Positions 1-8,749 are shown, numbered from the stretch's first letter. The stretch is DNA of 64,000 nucleotides from Acinetobacter sp. CFCC 10889 (GCF_003268395.1 NZ_LQXQ01000015.1:1-64000); one strand, 5' to 3'. Notes: a model not told the origin generated them from the sequence alone. Numbers and translations: made by a program.

Positions 1-657
1 ACAGCAACGCCAACGCCAACGCCAACGCCAAGCTCAAGTTTAAATTTATCTAAAATTAAACTCGATAAAAGTAATTCAAGTATTAACCTCACCAAAAAAG
101 GGACGGGTTTTGGTCGTATTTCAGTGAATTTAAATTGGAATCAAGGTCAAGCTGCACAGTCTGGTTCGTTCTTTAAAAAATTGGTTGGCGGTAATAAAAC
201 CATTGATTTAGATCTTGGTGCGATGATTCAGTTTAAAGGCGGACAAGTGGCTTTAGTACAGCCTTTAGGTAATCAGTTTGGACACTATGATCGCCCACCA
301 TTTATTCATTTGGATGGTGATGATCGTACAGGTGCAAGAACAACAGGTGAGAATTTACACATCAATGGTGATCGTTGGGATGAAATCGAACGCATTGTGA
401 TTTATACCTATATTTATTCGGGTGTGGCGCAATGGGCGGCAACCGATGGTGTGGTAACGATTCGTATTCCAAATCAACCTGAAATCGAAGTGCGTTTAAC
501 CGATGGTAATCATTTAACAACTTGTGCGATTGTTGAGCTGAAAAATGTTGGTGGTAGCATCCAAGCCAATCGTGAAGTGCGTTATTTCCAAGATCAACAA
601 TATTTAGACCAACATTATCGTTTTGGTTTCCGTTGGACGCAAGGGTCGAAAGATTAG
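1..657 (+). CDS. terA: TerA-like tellurium resistance protein, C-terminal part (5' end outside window)
   Basis: The frame is open from base 1, so the gene starts before the window; a GTG at 124 is internal. The visible 218 residues begin with a Thr-Pro repeat linker (TPTPTPTP, from an ACGCCA hexamer repeat) and then a TerD-superfamily domain. That domain includes [10 protein letters not shown], the acidic [11 protein letters not shown] loop and a C-terminal HYRFGFRW. TerA proteins are two-part cytoplasmic proteins of the Ter stress/tellurite system, and the linker plus second domain fits the C-terminal half of one. The next gene starts 47 bp downstream on the same strand, so this is probably part of one operon through 5739. 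The family is clear; the exact TerA label is likely but not proven without the N-terminus. Confidence 0.8.
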   Translation, partial: TATPTPTPTPSSSLNLSKIKLDKSNSSINLTKKGTGFGRISVNLNWNQGQAAQSGSFFKKLVGGNKTIDLDLGAMIQFKGGQVALVQPLGNQFGHYDRPPFIHLDGDDRTGARTTGENLHINGDRWDEIERIVIYTYIYSGVAQWAATDGVVTIRIPNQPEIEVRLTDGNHLTTCAIVELKNVGGSIQANREVRYFQDQQYLDQHYRFGFRWTQGSKD

Positions 658-704
658 TATTAAAATTTTTAACAATCAATTTCATAGATAAAGGGATAAG
701 CAAC

Positions 705-1280
705 ATGGCTATTACTTTAAATAAAGGTGGAAATTTATCACTTAGCAAAACAGATCCATCACTTTCTCAAGTTCTTGTCGGTTTGGGTTGGGATGCACGT
801 GCAACAGATGGTGCTGATTTTGACTTAGATGCATCTGCATTTTTATTGGGTGCAAATGATAAAGTTCGTGGTGAACATGATTTTATTTTCTATAACCAAA
901 CACGTTCACCAGAAGGTTCTGTAGAGCATACAGGCGATAACCGTACAGGTGATGGCGATGGCGATGATGAAGCCGTTAAAATCAATTTAGGTTTAGTGCC
1001 TGCGGATATTCAAAAAATTGCGATTACTGTGACTATTCATGATGCAGAACAACGTGGTCAAAACTTTGGTCAAGTACAAAATGCGTTTATTCGTGTTGTG
1101 AATGATCAAAGCAATGTTGAAATTGTACGTTTTGATTTAAATGAAGATTATTCAACTGAAACAGCGATGGTGTTTGGTGAATTGTATCGTCATAACGGTG
1201 AATGGAAATTCCGTGCTGTAGGTCAGGGCTATGCGGGTGGTTTACGTGCGATGTGCCATCAGTATGGCATTAGCATCTAA
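705..1280 (+). CDS. terD: TerD family protein
   Basis: This 191-residue protein is a full-length TerD domain. It opens with [15 protein letters not shown], then DLDASAFLL and the acidic [13 protein letters not shown] loop that binds calcium in characterised TerD proteins, and ends with the family's [18 protein letters not shown] and GGL motifs. An in-frame upstream start at 633 exists, but the ATG at 705 matches the family N-terminus and has an AAGGGAT Shine-Dalgarno 7 bases upstream. TerD proteins are cytoplasmic and associated with membrane-linked Ter complexes giving tellurite, colicin and phage tolerance; their biochemistry remains unclear. It sits between TerA-like and DUF475 genes with short gaps. 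Confidence 0.92.
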   Translation: MAITLNKGGNLSLSKTDPSLSQVLVGLGWDARATDGADFDLDASAFLLGANDKVRGEHDFIFYNQTRSPEGSVEHTGDNRTGDGDGDDEAVKINLGLVPADIQKIAITVTIHDAEQRGQNFGQVQNAFIRVVNDQSNVEIVRFDLNEDYSTETAMVFGELYRHNGEWKFRAVGQGYAGGLRAMCHQYGISI

Positions 1281-1294
1281 GATGAGTGGAATGA

Positions 1295-2398
1295 ATGAAG
1301 CATTTTAGATTTTCGATAATTTTTACCATTATATGTTTAGCAATTTCGGCATATTGGGGATTTACACACGGTCCTGAAGCAGGCGTGATGATGATGCTAA
1401 AAGTACTTGCGATTACAGGTATTTTAGCCATCATGGAAGTGTCGTTGTCTTTTGATAATGCCGTGGTCAATGCTTCGGTATTGAAGCATTGGGATATGTT
1501 CTGGCGAAAACTATTCTTAACAGTCGGTATTATCGTTGCTGTATTTGGTATGCGATTGGTGTTTCCATTGCTCATTGTGGGTGTAACTGCCGATATGAGT
1601 ATGGTCGAAGTGGCAAAACTTGCACTGAATGACCCGAAAACTTATTCAGAAAAACTGATGGCACATCATGCGGAAATTGCTGCTTTTGGTGGTATTTTCT
1701 TATTACTTGTGTTCTTAAACTTCCTTTTTGATGATGAAAAAGATGAACATTGGTTTCATTGGTTGGAATCAAAACTGGCAGATTTAGGTAATATTCAAGC
1801 CATTTCAGTCTTTATTTCACTGATTGCATTGTTAGTGATCGCAGGTTTTGTTCCAGATGCACAGCGTTTAGTTGTGGTGATGGCAGGGATTTGGGGTATT
1901 GTGGTCTATGTTGGTGTGCAAGTTATTGGACATTTACTAGAAGGCAGTGGCTCAGATGATGACGAAGAAGATGAGAAATCTTCAAATGGCAACGCAACTG
2001 TAACAGGTACAGTAGTGAAAGGTGGTATCGGTGGCTTCTTGTATTTAGAAGTTTTAGATGCTTCATTTAGTTTTGATGGTGTAATTGGTGCATTTGCAAT
2101 TACCAATGATGTTGTTGTCATTATGTTAGGTTTGGCGATTGGTGCGATGTTTGTTCGTTCTATGACCATTTACCTTGTTGAAAAAGGCACATTGGATGCC
2201 TATGTATACTTAGAGCATGGTGCACATTATGCCATTGGTGCTTTAGCACTGATTATGCTTGCAAGTGGTACTGGTGTGCATGTACCAGAAGTTGTAACAG
2301 GATTGATTGGTGTGGCGTTCATTGTATGGGCGGTATTGTCATCAATTTCGTACAGTAAGAAACAGCAAAAGTTAGAATCAACAGAAGAAGGAAACTAA
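1295..2398 (+). CDS. DUF475 family integral membrane protein (TerC-like)
   Basis: This 367-residue protein has about nine hydrophobic segments. It carries the paired acidic membrane motifs typical of the TerC/LysE-type superfamily: EVSLSFDNAVVNA near residue 50 and the repeat-like LDASFSFDGVIGAF near 255. A long acidic stretch (SDDDEEDEK) separates the two halves. This fits DUF475, a TerC-related family often found inside ter operons; related TerC proteins are implicated in metal ion (Mn) export. It starts 14 bp after terD and ends 3 bp before the next TerD gene, so it is embedded in the operon and probably takes the place of canonical TerC. Metal transport is an inference from the acidic intramembrane motifs. 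Confidence 0.88.
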   Translation: MKHFRFSIIFTIICLAISAYWGFTHGPEAGVMMMLKVLAITGILAIMEVSLSFDNAVVNASVLKHWDMFWRKLFLTVGIIVAVFGMRLVFPLLIVGVTADMSMVEVAKLALNDPKTYSEKLMAHHAEIAAFGGIFLLLVFLNFLFDDEKDEHWFHWLESKLADLGNIQAISVFISLIALLVIAGFVPDAQRLVVVMAGIWGIVVYVGVQVIGHLLEGSGSDDDEEDEKSSNGNATVTGTVVKGGIGGFLYLEVLDASFSFDGVIGAFAITNDVVVIMLGLAIGAMFVRSMTIYLVEKGTLDAYVYLEHGAHYAIGALALIMLASGTGVHVPEVVTGLIGVAFIVWAVLSSISYSKKQQKLESTEEGN

Positions 2399-2401
2399 GA
2401 C

Positions 2402-2980
2402 ATGGCGATTAGCTTATCTAAAGGCGGTAACATTAACTTATCTAAAACTGCACCGACAATGAACAAGGTGGATTTAGGTTTAGGTTGGAACCCACGTGTA
2501 ACTGACGGTAAAGCGTTTGACTTAGATGCAGTCGCATTTTTGACTGATGAAAATGGCAAAGTGACAGGTGATGGCGGTTTTATTTTCTTTAACCAAAAAG
2601 TTTCTCCATGTGGTTCTGTAACGCATCAAGGCGACAACCGTACAGGTGATGGCGATGGTGATGATGAAACGATTTCTGTAGATTTGTCTAAAGTTCCTGC
2701 AAATATTGCAAAAGTTGTATTCGCAGTTACGATCCATGAAGGTCAGCAAAATAACCAAAACTTTGGTCAAGTAGACCGTGCATACATCCGTGTCATCAAC
2801 CAAGATGCAAATGGTGAAGAACTTGCACGTTTTGACTTGTCTGAAGATGGTAGCACTGAAGTTGCAATGATCTTTGGTGAATTATACCGTCACAGTGGCG
2901 AGTGGAAATTCAAAGCTGTAGGTCAAGGCTTTAACGGTGGTTTAGGTGCATTAGCAGCGAGCTACGGTGTTGCAGTTTAA
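2402..2980 (+). CDS. TerD family protein (TerD/TerE paralogue)
   Basis: This 192-residue TerD-domain protein is strongly similar to the one at 705-1280. It has [24 protein letters not shown], the intact [13 protein letters not shown] acidic calcium-binding loop, and [22 protein letters not shown]. It follows the DUF475 gene with a 3-bp gap, so the two are probably translationally coupled. In classical ter operons terD and terE are adjacent paralogues; here the membrane-protein gene lies between them. Whether this is TerD or TerE cannot be settled by eye. It is followed by a 111-bp gap with overlapping hairpins before the TerF-like gene. Confidence 0.9.
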   Translation: MAISLSKGGNINLSKTAPTMNKVDLGLGWNPRVTDGKAFDLDAVAFLTDENGKVTGDGGFIFFNQKVSPCGSVTHQGDNRTGDGDGDDETISVDLSKVPANIAKVVFAVTIHEGQQNNQNFGQVDRAYIRVINQDANGEELARFDLSEDGSTEVAMIFGELYRHSGEWKFKAVGQGFNGGLGALAASYGVAV

Positions 2981-3002
2981 TCTGTAAAATTTGTGCAAAC
3001 AC

Positions 3003-3078
3003 AGTACTAAAAGAGCAATCTTTTAGTACTTGAAAATGATTTTCAATAGTTTCAATAGATCGTTTTCAAGTGCTAAAA
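3003..3078 (+). promoter_or_regulatory. Two mutually exclusive hairpins between terD/E and terF-like genes
   Basis: AGTACTAAAAGA (3003-3014) and TCTTTTAGTACT (3019-3030) form a perfect 12-bp stem with a 4-base loop. The segment 3021-3036 (TTTTAGTACTTGAAAA) can instead pair over 16 positions, one of them a G-U wobble, with 3063-3078 (TTTTCAAGTGCTAAAA). Only one of the two stems can form because 3021-3030 is shared. No U-run follows the first stem, so it is not an ordinary terminator. It may set the relative expression of the upstream and downstream ter genes by mRNA processing or a structural switch; this role is inference. Confidence 0.6.
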
Positions 3079-3091
3079 TTAGAGAAAAATT

Positions 3092-4414
3092 ATGCAATTG
3101 GTTTCTGGACAAAAATTTGCATTGATGCAGGTGCTACATGCAGCGCAGCAATTTAGTGTGCGTGTGCAGATTCAAGCAGCATTCGATATTGATATTGCAA
3201 GTTTTGGTTTGGGGCAAAATGATCAGCTTTATCATGATGATTACATGACTTTTTTCAACCAACCGAAAAGCCCTGAAAATGAAGTGCAATATTCACAACA
3301 CGGACAGCAACATATTTTTCAGTTTGATCTGAGTGAAATAGATGCTCAGAAAACCCCACGTTTTGTGATTTGTGCCACTGTAGATGATGCACAACTGAGT
3401 TTGAAAAATATTGAACAGATTCAAGTTGAATTGCTCAATCCACAATCGCAAGTATTAGCAAGTTATCTATTAACTGCGACCCATTTTCAGCAAGAAAAAG
3501 CCTCAATGCTGTGTGAAATTTATTTTAAAAATGATGCTTGGCGAATGACTGCCGTTGGGCAGGGCTTTAACGGGGGCTTAAAAGCTTTGGTTGAACATTT
3601 TGGTGGTGAAGTTGCTGAAGAAACAACATCTGCACATCAAGAAACTGTAAATGTAAGTCATCAGTCAAACAATACACAGCCAACATCAACGCTTGATCTC
3701 AAGAAAAAACTGGTTTTAGATAAAATCGAAAAATCTGCACCGCAGCTTTTAGATCTGACGAAAAAGTCTTTATTGAGTTTAGAAAAAAATAATTTACTGG
3801 GTGTAAAAGCACGTGTGGCATTGGTTCTCGACTATTCAGGTTCGATGAATCAACAATATAAAAAAGGCGATGTACAAAAAGTTTTAGATCGTATCATGCC
3901 TTTGGCTGTGAATTTTGATGATGACGGTAGTTTTGAATGTTGGGCATTTGCTCAAAATGCTTTACGTCTCAGCGATGTACATCTTGGAAATTTAAAAAAT
4001 TATATTAATAAAGAACAAGGTGGTCATAAAAAATGGGATGCTGGCGCACGTTTTAACAATGAACCTGTGGCACTGAATGCAGTGATTGATTATTTTACTC
4101 AACAAAGTCCATCAGACTTGCCTGTGTATGTGGTGTTTATTTCGGATGGTGGTGTGTCTGAAACCAAGAAAATTAAACAGATTTTAAAAGATGCTTCGAA
4201 TCAAGCAATATTTTGGCAATTTGTCGGCATCGGTGGGCGCAACTATGGTGTGCTTGAACAGTTAGATGAAATGTCAGGGCGTGTAATTGACAACTGTAAT
4301 TTCTTTGAGATGGACAATATTGACAGTATGCCTGAGTCGCAACTGTATGATTTATTGTTAAATGAATTTCCAATGTGGCTTAAAGCTGCACAGCAAAAAA
4401 ATATCATTAAATAG
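3092..4414 (+). CDS. TerF-like protein: degenerate TerD domain fused to a von Willebrand A domain
   Basis: This 440-residue protein has two parts. Residues 1-170 are a TerD-like domain that keeps the C-terminal [19 protein letters not shown] motif but lacks the acidic [12 protein letters not shown] calcium loop seen in its neighbours. Residues from about 240 are a vWA domain with a MIDAS-type metal site (LDYSGSM), WAF and FISDGG. A Gln/Ser/Thr-rich stretch links them. This architecture and the position at the end of a ter operon fit TerF. vWA domains usually mediate metal-dependent protein contacts, so it may be an assembly or scaffold subunit. It starts 111 bp after the TerD/E gene and ends 11 bp before the AIM24 gene. 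Confidence 0.85.
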   Translation: MQLVSGQKFALMQVLHAAQQFSVRVQIQAAFDIDIASFGLGQNDQLYHDDYMTFFNQPKSPENEVQYSQHGQQHIFQFDLSEIDAQKTPRFVICATVDDAQLSLKNIEQIQVELLNPQSQVLASYLLTATHFQQEKASMLCEIYFKNDAWRMTAVGQGFNGGLKALVEHFGGEVAEETTSAHQETVNVSHQSNNTQPTSTLDLKKKLVLDKIEKSAPQLLDLTKKSLLSLEKNNLLGVKARVALVLDYSGSMNQQYKKGDVQKVLDRIMPLAVNFDDDGSFECWAFAQNALRLSDVHLGNLKNYINKEQGGHKKWDAGARFNNEPVALNAVIDYFTQQSPSDLPVYVVFISDGGVSETKKIKQILKDASNQAIFWQFVGIGGRNYGVLEQLDEMSGRVIDNCNFFEMDNIDSMPESQLYDLLLNEFPMWLKAAQQKNIIK

Positions 4415-4425
4415 GACAGAAAACG

Positions 4426-5142
4426 ATGGCAACTTTTACCTTAGTCGGTAGTCCAGAACCTTTTTTACATGTCAGTATGACCCGTGGTGAGTCGATTTAT
4501 TGTGAATCAGATGCCATGGTGATGGTAGAACAAAACCTTGAGGTGACAGGGAAACTACGTGGCGGTGTGTTTCAGGCATTTATGCGTAAATTTACTTCAG
4601 GTGAGTCTTTATTTCAGCAGCAAATCAAAGCTTCAAAAGGTGATGGTGAATGCTTGCTCTCACCAAATTTAGATGGTGATATGCAGATTTTAGAGGTTGG
4701 ACAACGTCAGTATATTTTGTCAGATGGCTCTTTTGTTGCTGCAACTGAACAGACCAATATCAAAGCCAAAGTGCAAAGCAATATTGGTGGTGCACTATTT
4801 GGTGGTACAGGTGGTTTTGTCGTGATGGAAACCAGTGGGCAAGGGCAAGTGTGTATTTCAGGTAGCGGTACATTGCTTGAATTAGATATTACCCCTGAAC
4901 AAGGTGAAGTCACCATTGATAACGGACACGTTGCTGCATGGGATGCCTCTTTAAATTATAACATTGGCATGCCAACCTCAGGCGGTAGCGGTATTGTGGG
5001 TAATATTTTTAATAGCCTCACCAGTGGTGAAGGTTTAGTGATTAAGTTTCGAGGGCATGGCAAAGTGATTGTATGTTCTAGAAATCGTGCAAGTTATTTA
5101 CAGTGGTTGGCATCGGCTTTAGGTCGTGGAAATTCAAACTAA
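4426..5142 (+). CDS. AIM24 family protein in ter operon
   Basis: This 238-residue, beta-rich protein has the hallmarks of the AIM24/TIGR00266 family: an N-terminal LHVSMTRGESIYCESDAMVMV, glycine-rich FGGTGGFVVMETSGQGQVCISGSG in the middle, and a GLVIKFRGHGKV segment near the end. It has no signal peptide or membrane segment, so it is probably cytoplasmic. The family's molecular role is unknown; members recur in ter-type stress operons, where they are thought to join membrane-associated complexes. It is packed 11 bp after the TerF-like gene and 12 bp before the next TerD gene, supporting co-expression. Confidence 0.85.
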   Translation: MATFTLVGSPEPFLHVSMTRGESIYCESDAMVMVEQNLEVTGKLRGGVFQAFMRKFTSGESLFQQQIKASKGDGECLLSPNLDGDMQILEVGQRQYILSDGSFVAATEQTNIKAKVQSNIGGALFGGTGGFVVMETSGQGQVCISGSGTLLELDITPEQGEVTIDNGHVAAWDASLNYNIGMPTSGGSGIVGNIFNSLTSGEGLVIKFRGHGKVIVCSRNRASYLQWLASALGRGNSN

Positions 5143-5154
5143 GGGAAACAATAA

Positions 5155-5739
5155 ATGGGTATTAGTCTAGTAAAAGGTCAAAAAATTTCGTTAGAAAAAC
5201 CAGATGGTTCTTCATTAACAAAAATTTATTTGGGTGCAGGTTGGGACGTTGCGAAAAGTGGCGGCTTTTTAGGTGGTATGTTTGGCGGTGGTGGTTCTAT
5301 TGATTTAGATGCTTCTGCGATTTTATTTGATGCCAATAAGCAAGTGCTTGATAATGTATGGTTTGCTCAATTACGTAGCCGTGATGGTAGTATTCAGCAT
5401 TCAGGTGATAACTTGACGGGTGAGGGTGATGGCGATGATGAGAAAATCTTTGTTGATTTGACACGTGTCCCTGATCAAGTTCAGCAAATTGTATTTACCA
5501 TCAGTAGTTTCCGTGGTCAAACTTTTGAAAAAGTTGCGAATGCATTTTGTCGTGTTGTGGATGAAACCAATAATACTGAAGTTGCAAAATATAATCTGTC
5601 AGCACAAGGTAATTACACAGCATTGATTATTGCGAAAGTATATCGTCACAATGGCGCTTGGAAAATGTCTGCGCTGGGCGAGTCTTGCCAAGGTAAAACC
5701 ATTCATGACATCGTTCCATCAGTATTGCCTTTGTTGTAA
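5155..5739 (+). CDS. TerD family protein with Gly-rich insertion
   Basis: This 194-residue TerD-domain protein begins MGISLVKGQKISLEK and keeps GDNLTGEGDGDDEKIFVDL, the acidic calcium-binding loop. Near residue 40 it has a glycine-rich insert (GGFLGGMFGGGGS) that the other two TerD proteins here lack; similar inserts occur in TerZ/TerD subgroups. The end is less typical (ALGESCQGKTIHDIVPSVLPLL). It is the last gene of the ter operon, 12 bp after the AIM24 gene, and a strong intrinsic terminator follows at 5761-5791. Confidence 0.88.
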   Translation: MGISLVKGQKISLEKPDGSSLTKIYLGAGWDVAKSGGFLGGMFGGGGSIDLDASAILFDANKQVLDNVWFAQLRSRDGSIQHSGDNLTGEGDGDDEKIFVDLTRVPDQVQQIVFTISSFRGQTFEKVANAFCRVVDETNNTEVAKYNLSAQGNYTALIIAKVYRHNGAWKMSALGESCQGKTIHDIVPSVLPLL

Positions 5740-5760
5740 TTGATTGTTTTGAAAGATTTA

Positions 5761-5791
5761 AAAGCCTGATTGTTAGAAATCAGGCTTTTTT
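5761..5791 (+). terminator. Intrinsic terminator of the ter operon
   Basis: AAGCCTGAT and ATCAGGCTT form a GC-containing stem with a short loop, followed by a run of T. It starts 21 bp after the stop codon of the last ter gene. Confidence 0.88.
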
Positions 5792-5867
5792 ATATGTTTG
5801 AAATAAAAAATATATTGGAATATAAATATTGCTGAAAGATTAAATACAGTTAAATAGGATAATTACA

Positions 5868-6263
5868 ATGCCAAGTATTATGATTGAAGTCAGAAAACAT
5901 TATACACCTGATACTGAATTAGAAATAATGGAGGCTGTGCATAAAGCCTTTAGAGATGCTTTTAAAATTTTGCCTCATGATCGTAATATACGTTTTGTAG
6001 AGCATGAACCACAGAGTTTTCAATGTCCACCAGATCGAGAAAAGCCTGAATTTTATACTCTGATTACGATAGATGCTTTTGTTGGGCGTTCTCTAGATGC
6101 GAAACGGAATTTATATCAAAACATTGTCAATAATCTTGCGCCTATAGGCATTCCTAAAGATCATGTTAAAATAATTTTGCGTGAACTTTCTGCAGAAAAC
6201 TTTGGTGTACGAGGTGGACAAGCAGCATATGATATAGATTTAGGGTTTAATATAAATGTTTAA
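5868..6263 (+). CDS. Tautomerase family protein
   Basis: This 131-residue protein starts Met-Pro, so removal of Met would leave the N-terminal proline that is the catalytic base in the 4-oxalocrotonate tautomerase/MIF superfamily. The length and the two similar halves (IMIEVRKHYTPD... and ...YTLITIDAFVGRS) suggest a fused double beta-alpha-beta tautomerase of the YusQ type rather than a 60-residue 4-OT. Its natural substrate is unknown. It lies between the ter terminator and a broken small gene; it may have an aromatic-related role given the ben cluster nearby, but that is only positional. Confidence 0.8.
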   Translation: MPSIMIEVRKHYTPDTELEIMEAVHKAFRDAFKILPHDRNIRFVEHEPQSFQCPPDREKPEFYTLITIDAFVGRSLDAKRNLYQNIVNNLAPIGIPKDHVKIILRELSAENFGVRGGQAAYDIDLGFNINV

Positions 6264-6283
6264 AAATAAAAAAATAAGGTGTG

Positions 6284-6559
6284 ATGATGAATAAAAATGT
6301 TTATATTTTTCAGGGAGAATGTGCAACATTTAGCTCAGCTGTATTTTCAAATATAGTACAAGCCAAAGAGTGGATTGAGAAAAATAATTTAAGTGGTATT
6401 TTGACCGAATAGATCTTGGATTATCCTGTATATGATTGGGCAGTTGAAAAAGGCTATTTTAAACCAAAGTCAGAAAAAGATTATTCTCCTCGATTCATTG
6501 GTGGATTTAGCTCGGCGTATCAAAAGCATTGGCACTATGTGGATGGAAAGGCTGAATAA
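6284..6559 (+). pseudogene. Small DUF7710-like gene interrupted by an in-frame TAG
   Basis: An ATG at 6284 opens a 91-codon frame that reads MNKNVYIFQGECATFSSAVF and ILTE, then hits TAG at 6410-6412. It continues without a frame change through YPVYDWAVEKGYF and FIGGFSSAYQKHWHY to TAA at 6557. Both halves look like one small protein of the type seen in many Acinetobacter and other genomes (VYDWAxxxGYF and FSSAxQxHxHY motifs). A single substitution of a Tyr or Gln codon would explain the stop. Possible explanations are a real nonsense mutation, a sequencing error or suppression. Function is unknown. Confidence 0.7.
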
Positions 6560-6560
6560 A

Positions 6561-6592
6561 TAAAAGTCTCACCTAAAATAAATTTAGATGAG
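6561..6592 (-). terminator. Probable intrinsic terminator downstream of benE
   Basis: On the minus strand CTCATCTAAA pairs with TTTAGGTGAG (one mismatch), followed after two bases by TTTTATTT. It lies 31 bp beyond the benE stop and may end the catA-benABCDE transcript. Confidence 0.6.
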
Positions 6593-6623
6593 CTATTTTC
6601 TATTTAAAACTTGAAGTTTGGGT

Positions 6624-7808
6624 TTATGCTTTTTGACGTTTGGTTAAAATCAAATGTGCCACGATGCCGATACAAATACCCCAAAATACTGAACTTAGAC
6701 CCAAAAAACTCATGCCTGAAGCCGTTGCTAAAAAAGTCAGTAAAGCAGCATCGCGCTGATTTTCATTTTTCATTGACACGGCGATATTGGTCGAAATTGC
6801 ACCAAGAAGCGCAAGCCCTGCCAAAGCAGCAACCAATTCTTTAGGTAATAAGGTGAATAACATCACGATACTACCTGCAAACAAACCACCTAAAATATAA
6901 AATATTCCATTGGCAATCCCTGCGATATAGCGTTTTTCTTTTAGCTCATGCGCATCTTTGCCCATACATAAGGCTGCTGTGATGGATGCCAAGACAATGG
7001 TAATCCCACCAACACAAGCTACAGCCATGGAAGCAACACTTGTGGCAGTAATAATCGGTTTAGCAGGGGTGTCATAACCACTGAGCTTCATGATCGCCAT
7101 GCCGGGTAGAAATTGCCCCGATAAGCTGACTAAAGTCAGTGGAATCGCAAGATTGAGCGTTGAGTTCCATGTCCATTCAGGCATGATAAATTGTGGAATA
7201 GCCAATGAAAAATCGACATCAACAGGATTCATTTTGCCCAAAGCTAAACTTAAAATCACACCTGAAATAAGTACGAAAATCATGGCATAACGAGGATTGA
7301 TACGCTTTGCAACCAAGTAGACCATAAGCATACCAAACACGATGATGGGCATGGTGTCTGTGGCTTTAAATAAACCTAAGCCAAACTGAAATAAAATCCC
7401 TGCCATCATGCCTGCGGCAACATCCTGTGGTATCCATTTCAATAACTTATCAAATGAGCCAGAGATGCCAATCAAGAAAATCACCACGGCTGAGGTGATA
7501 TAAGCAGCAACGGCTTCATTTAAAGAAATATCTGGAAATAGGGTGACGAGCAGCGCTGTACCGGGTGCAGACCATGCGGTAATGACAGGCACTTTAAATT
7601 TGATGGATAAAAATATCCCTGCAACTGCTGCGCCAATTGAAATGCCCCAAATCCATGAAATCATCATGGCATTACTGACATTCGCTTGTTGAGCAGCTTG
7701 GAAAAAAATAATCAGGGGACCTGAATAGGAAATCAAGACTGCTAAAAAGCCTGCAACTGTGGCTGAAATTGACCAATCTTGTTTTAAGGTTTTAAACAGG
7801 GTTGCCAT
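6624..7808 (-). CDS. benE: Benzoate/H+ symporter BenE family
   Basis: This 394-residue, very hydrophobic protein has about 12 membrane segments, with the BenE family pattern (AWSAPGTALL, GVILSLALG, AGFLAVLISYSGPLIIF near the N-terminus). It imports benzoate across the inner membrane with protons. A longer start at 7829 is possible, but the ATG at 7808 has a good GGAGG Shine-Dalgarno about 10 bases upstream and gives the normal N-terminus. It is the last gene of the leftward catA-benABCDE set, 155 bp after benD, and is redundant with the MFS permease BenK encoded at 14560. Confidence 0.9.
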   Translation of the reverse strand: MATLFKTLKQDWSISATVAGFLAVLISYSGPLIIFFQAAQQANVSNAMMISWIWGISIGAAVAGIFLSIKFKVPVITAWSAPGTALLVTLFPDISLNEAVAAYITSAVVIFLIGISGSFDKLLKWIPQDVAAGMMAGILFQFGLGLFKATDTMPIIVFGMLMVYLVAKRINPRYAMIFVLISGVILSLALGKMNPVDVDFSLAIPQFIMPEWTWNSTLNLAIPLTLVSLSGQFLPGMAIMKLSGYDTPAKPIITATSVASMAVACVGGITIVLASITAALCMGKDAHELKEKRYIAGIANGIFYILGGLFAGSIVMLFTLLPKELVAALAGLALLGAISTNIAVSMKNENQRDAALLTFLATASGMSFLGLSSVFWGICIGIVAHLILTKRQKA

Positions 7809-7963
7809 TAAGCATCTGCCTCCATGCATGTTTAATTCAATGATCCTGCTGAATTATGTTTAAAATTTTGTTCAATCATGTATTTACTAAAAAGTAAAAT
7901 CCACATCGTGATGCAGATTTTAATTATTTAATATTTTCAATGTGATAGGGTGAATAATAAGTT

Positions 7964-8749
7964 TTATCCCTGATCTCCACCACCGACAGGAACAACTGTG
8001 CCTGTAATATAAGATGATTCATCTGAAGCTAAGAATAAAATTGCATTCACTTGTTCTTGAATCGTACCGTATCGACCAAGGAAAGTACGATCAATGGTTT
8101 GATCTACCACTTCTTGCATCCATTGTTTCTCATTGTCTGATAATGGATTTGCATTGCGTGGGACTTTACGTGGAGGTGCTTCTGTACCGCCTGTGGCAAC
8201 AGCATTAATACGAATACCATCTTTGGCGTGTTCAAAAGCAATCGCTGCGGTCAGTGCATTGACACCACCTTTTGATGCCGAGTAAGGTACACGGTTAATT
8301 CCTCGTGTTGCAATCGAGGATACATTTACAATCGTACCTTGTTGATTTTTAATCATTTCAGGCAATACTGCACGACAACACCAGAGTGTTGGGAACAAGG
8401 AGCGATTGACTTCCTTGATGATTTCTTCTTCAGAAAACTCTTGGAAAGGTTTCATCCAGATTGCACCGCCAACATTGTTGATCAGGGCATCAACTCGACC
8501 ATATTTGGCAATGGCTTGTGCCACGACGGATTCAGCGCCTGAAAATGTTTCTAAGTCTGCATGAACTGTAATGGCATCACCTTGATTTTGTGAGATTTCA
8601 GCTAAAACTTCATCGACAATATCTGAGCGATCTGCAAGTACAACTTGTGCACCTTCTGCCGCAATTTGTAATGCAACACCACGTCCGATGCCTTGGGCTG
8701 CACCTGTAACGATCACGACTTTATTTAAAAATCTTTGTGGGTTTGACAT
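7964..8749 (-). CDS. benD: 1,6-dihydroxycyclohexa-2,4-diene-1-carboxylate dehydrogenase
   Basis: This 261-residue short-chain dehydrogenase has the Rossmann motif TGAAQGIGRG near residue 17, NNVGG in the middle, and the catalytic YSASKGG. In this operon it oxidises benzoate cis-diol with NAD+ to catechol, with loss of CO2. The sequence, length and order after benABC make BenD the natural call; the paralogue for toluate (XylL) would do the same chemistry on methylated substrates. It is separated from benC by 69 bp that contain a stable hairpin. Translation starts at the ATG ending at 8749, preceded by AGGAAAATAAA. Confidence 0.95.
   Translation of the reverse strand: MSNPQRFLNKVVIVTGAAQGIGRGVALQIAAEGAQVVLADRSDIVDEVLAEISQNQGDAITVHADLETFSGAESVVAQAIAKYGRVDALINNVGGAIWMKPFQEFSEEEIIKEVNRSLFPTLWCCRAVLPEMIKNQQGTIVNVSSIATRGINRVPYSASKGGVNALTAAIAFEHAKDGIRINAVATGGTEAPPRKVPRNANPLSDNEKQWMQEVVDQTIDRTFLGRYGTIQEQVNAILFLASDESSYITGTVVPVGGGDQG

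Noticed and set aside
1-30. ACGCCA repeat as a possible microsatellite or CRISPR fragment
   Set aside because: Too few and too short units; in frame it encodes the Thr-Pro linker of the TerA-like protein.
362-748. 128-codon open frame on the minus strand over the terA end and terD start
   Set aside because: Overlaps two clear ter genes, low-complexity His/Asn-rich composition and no start context; an antisense shadow.
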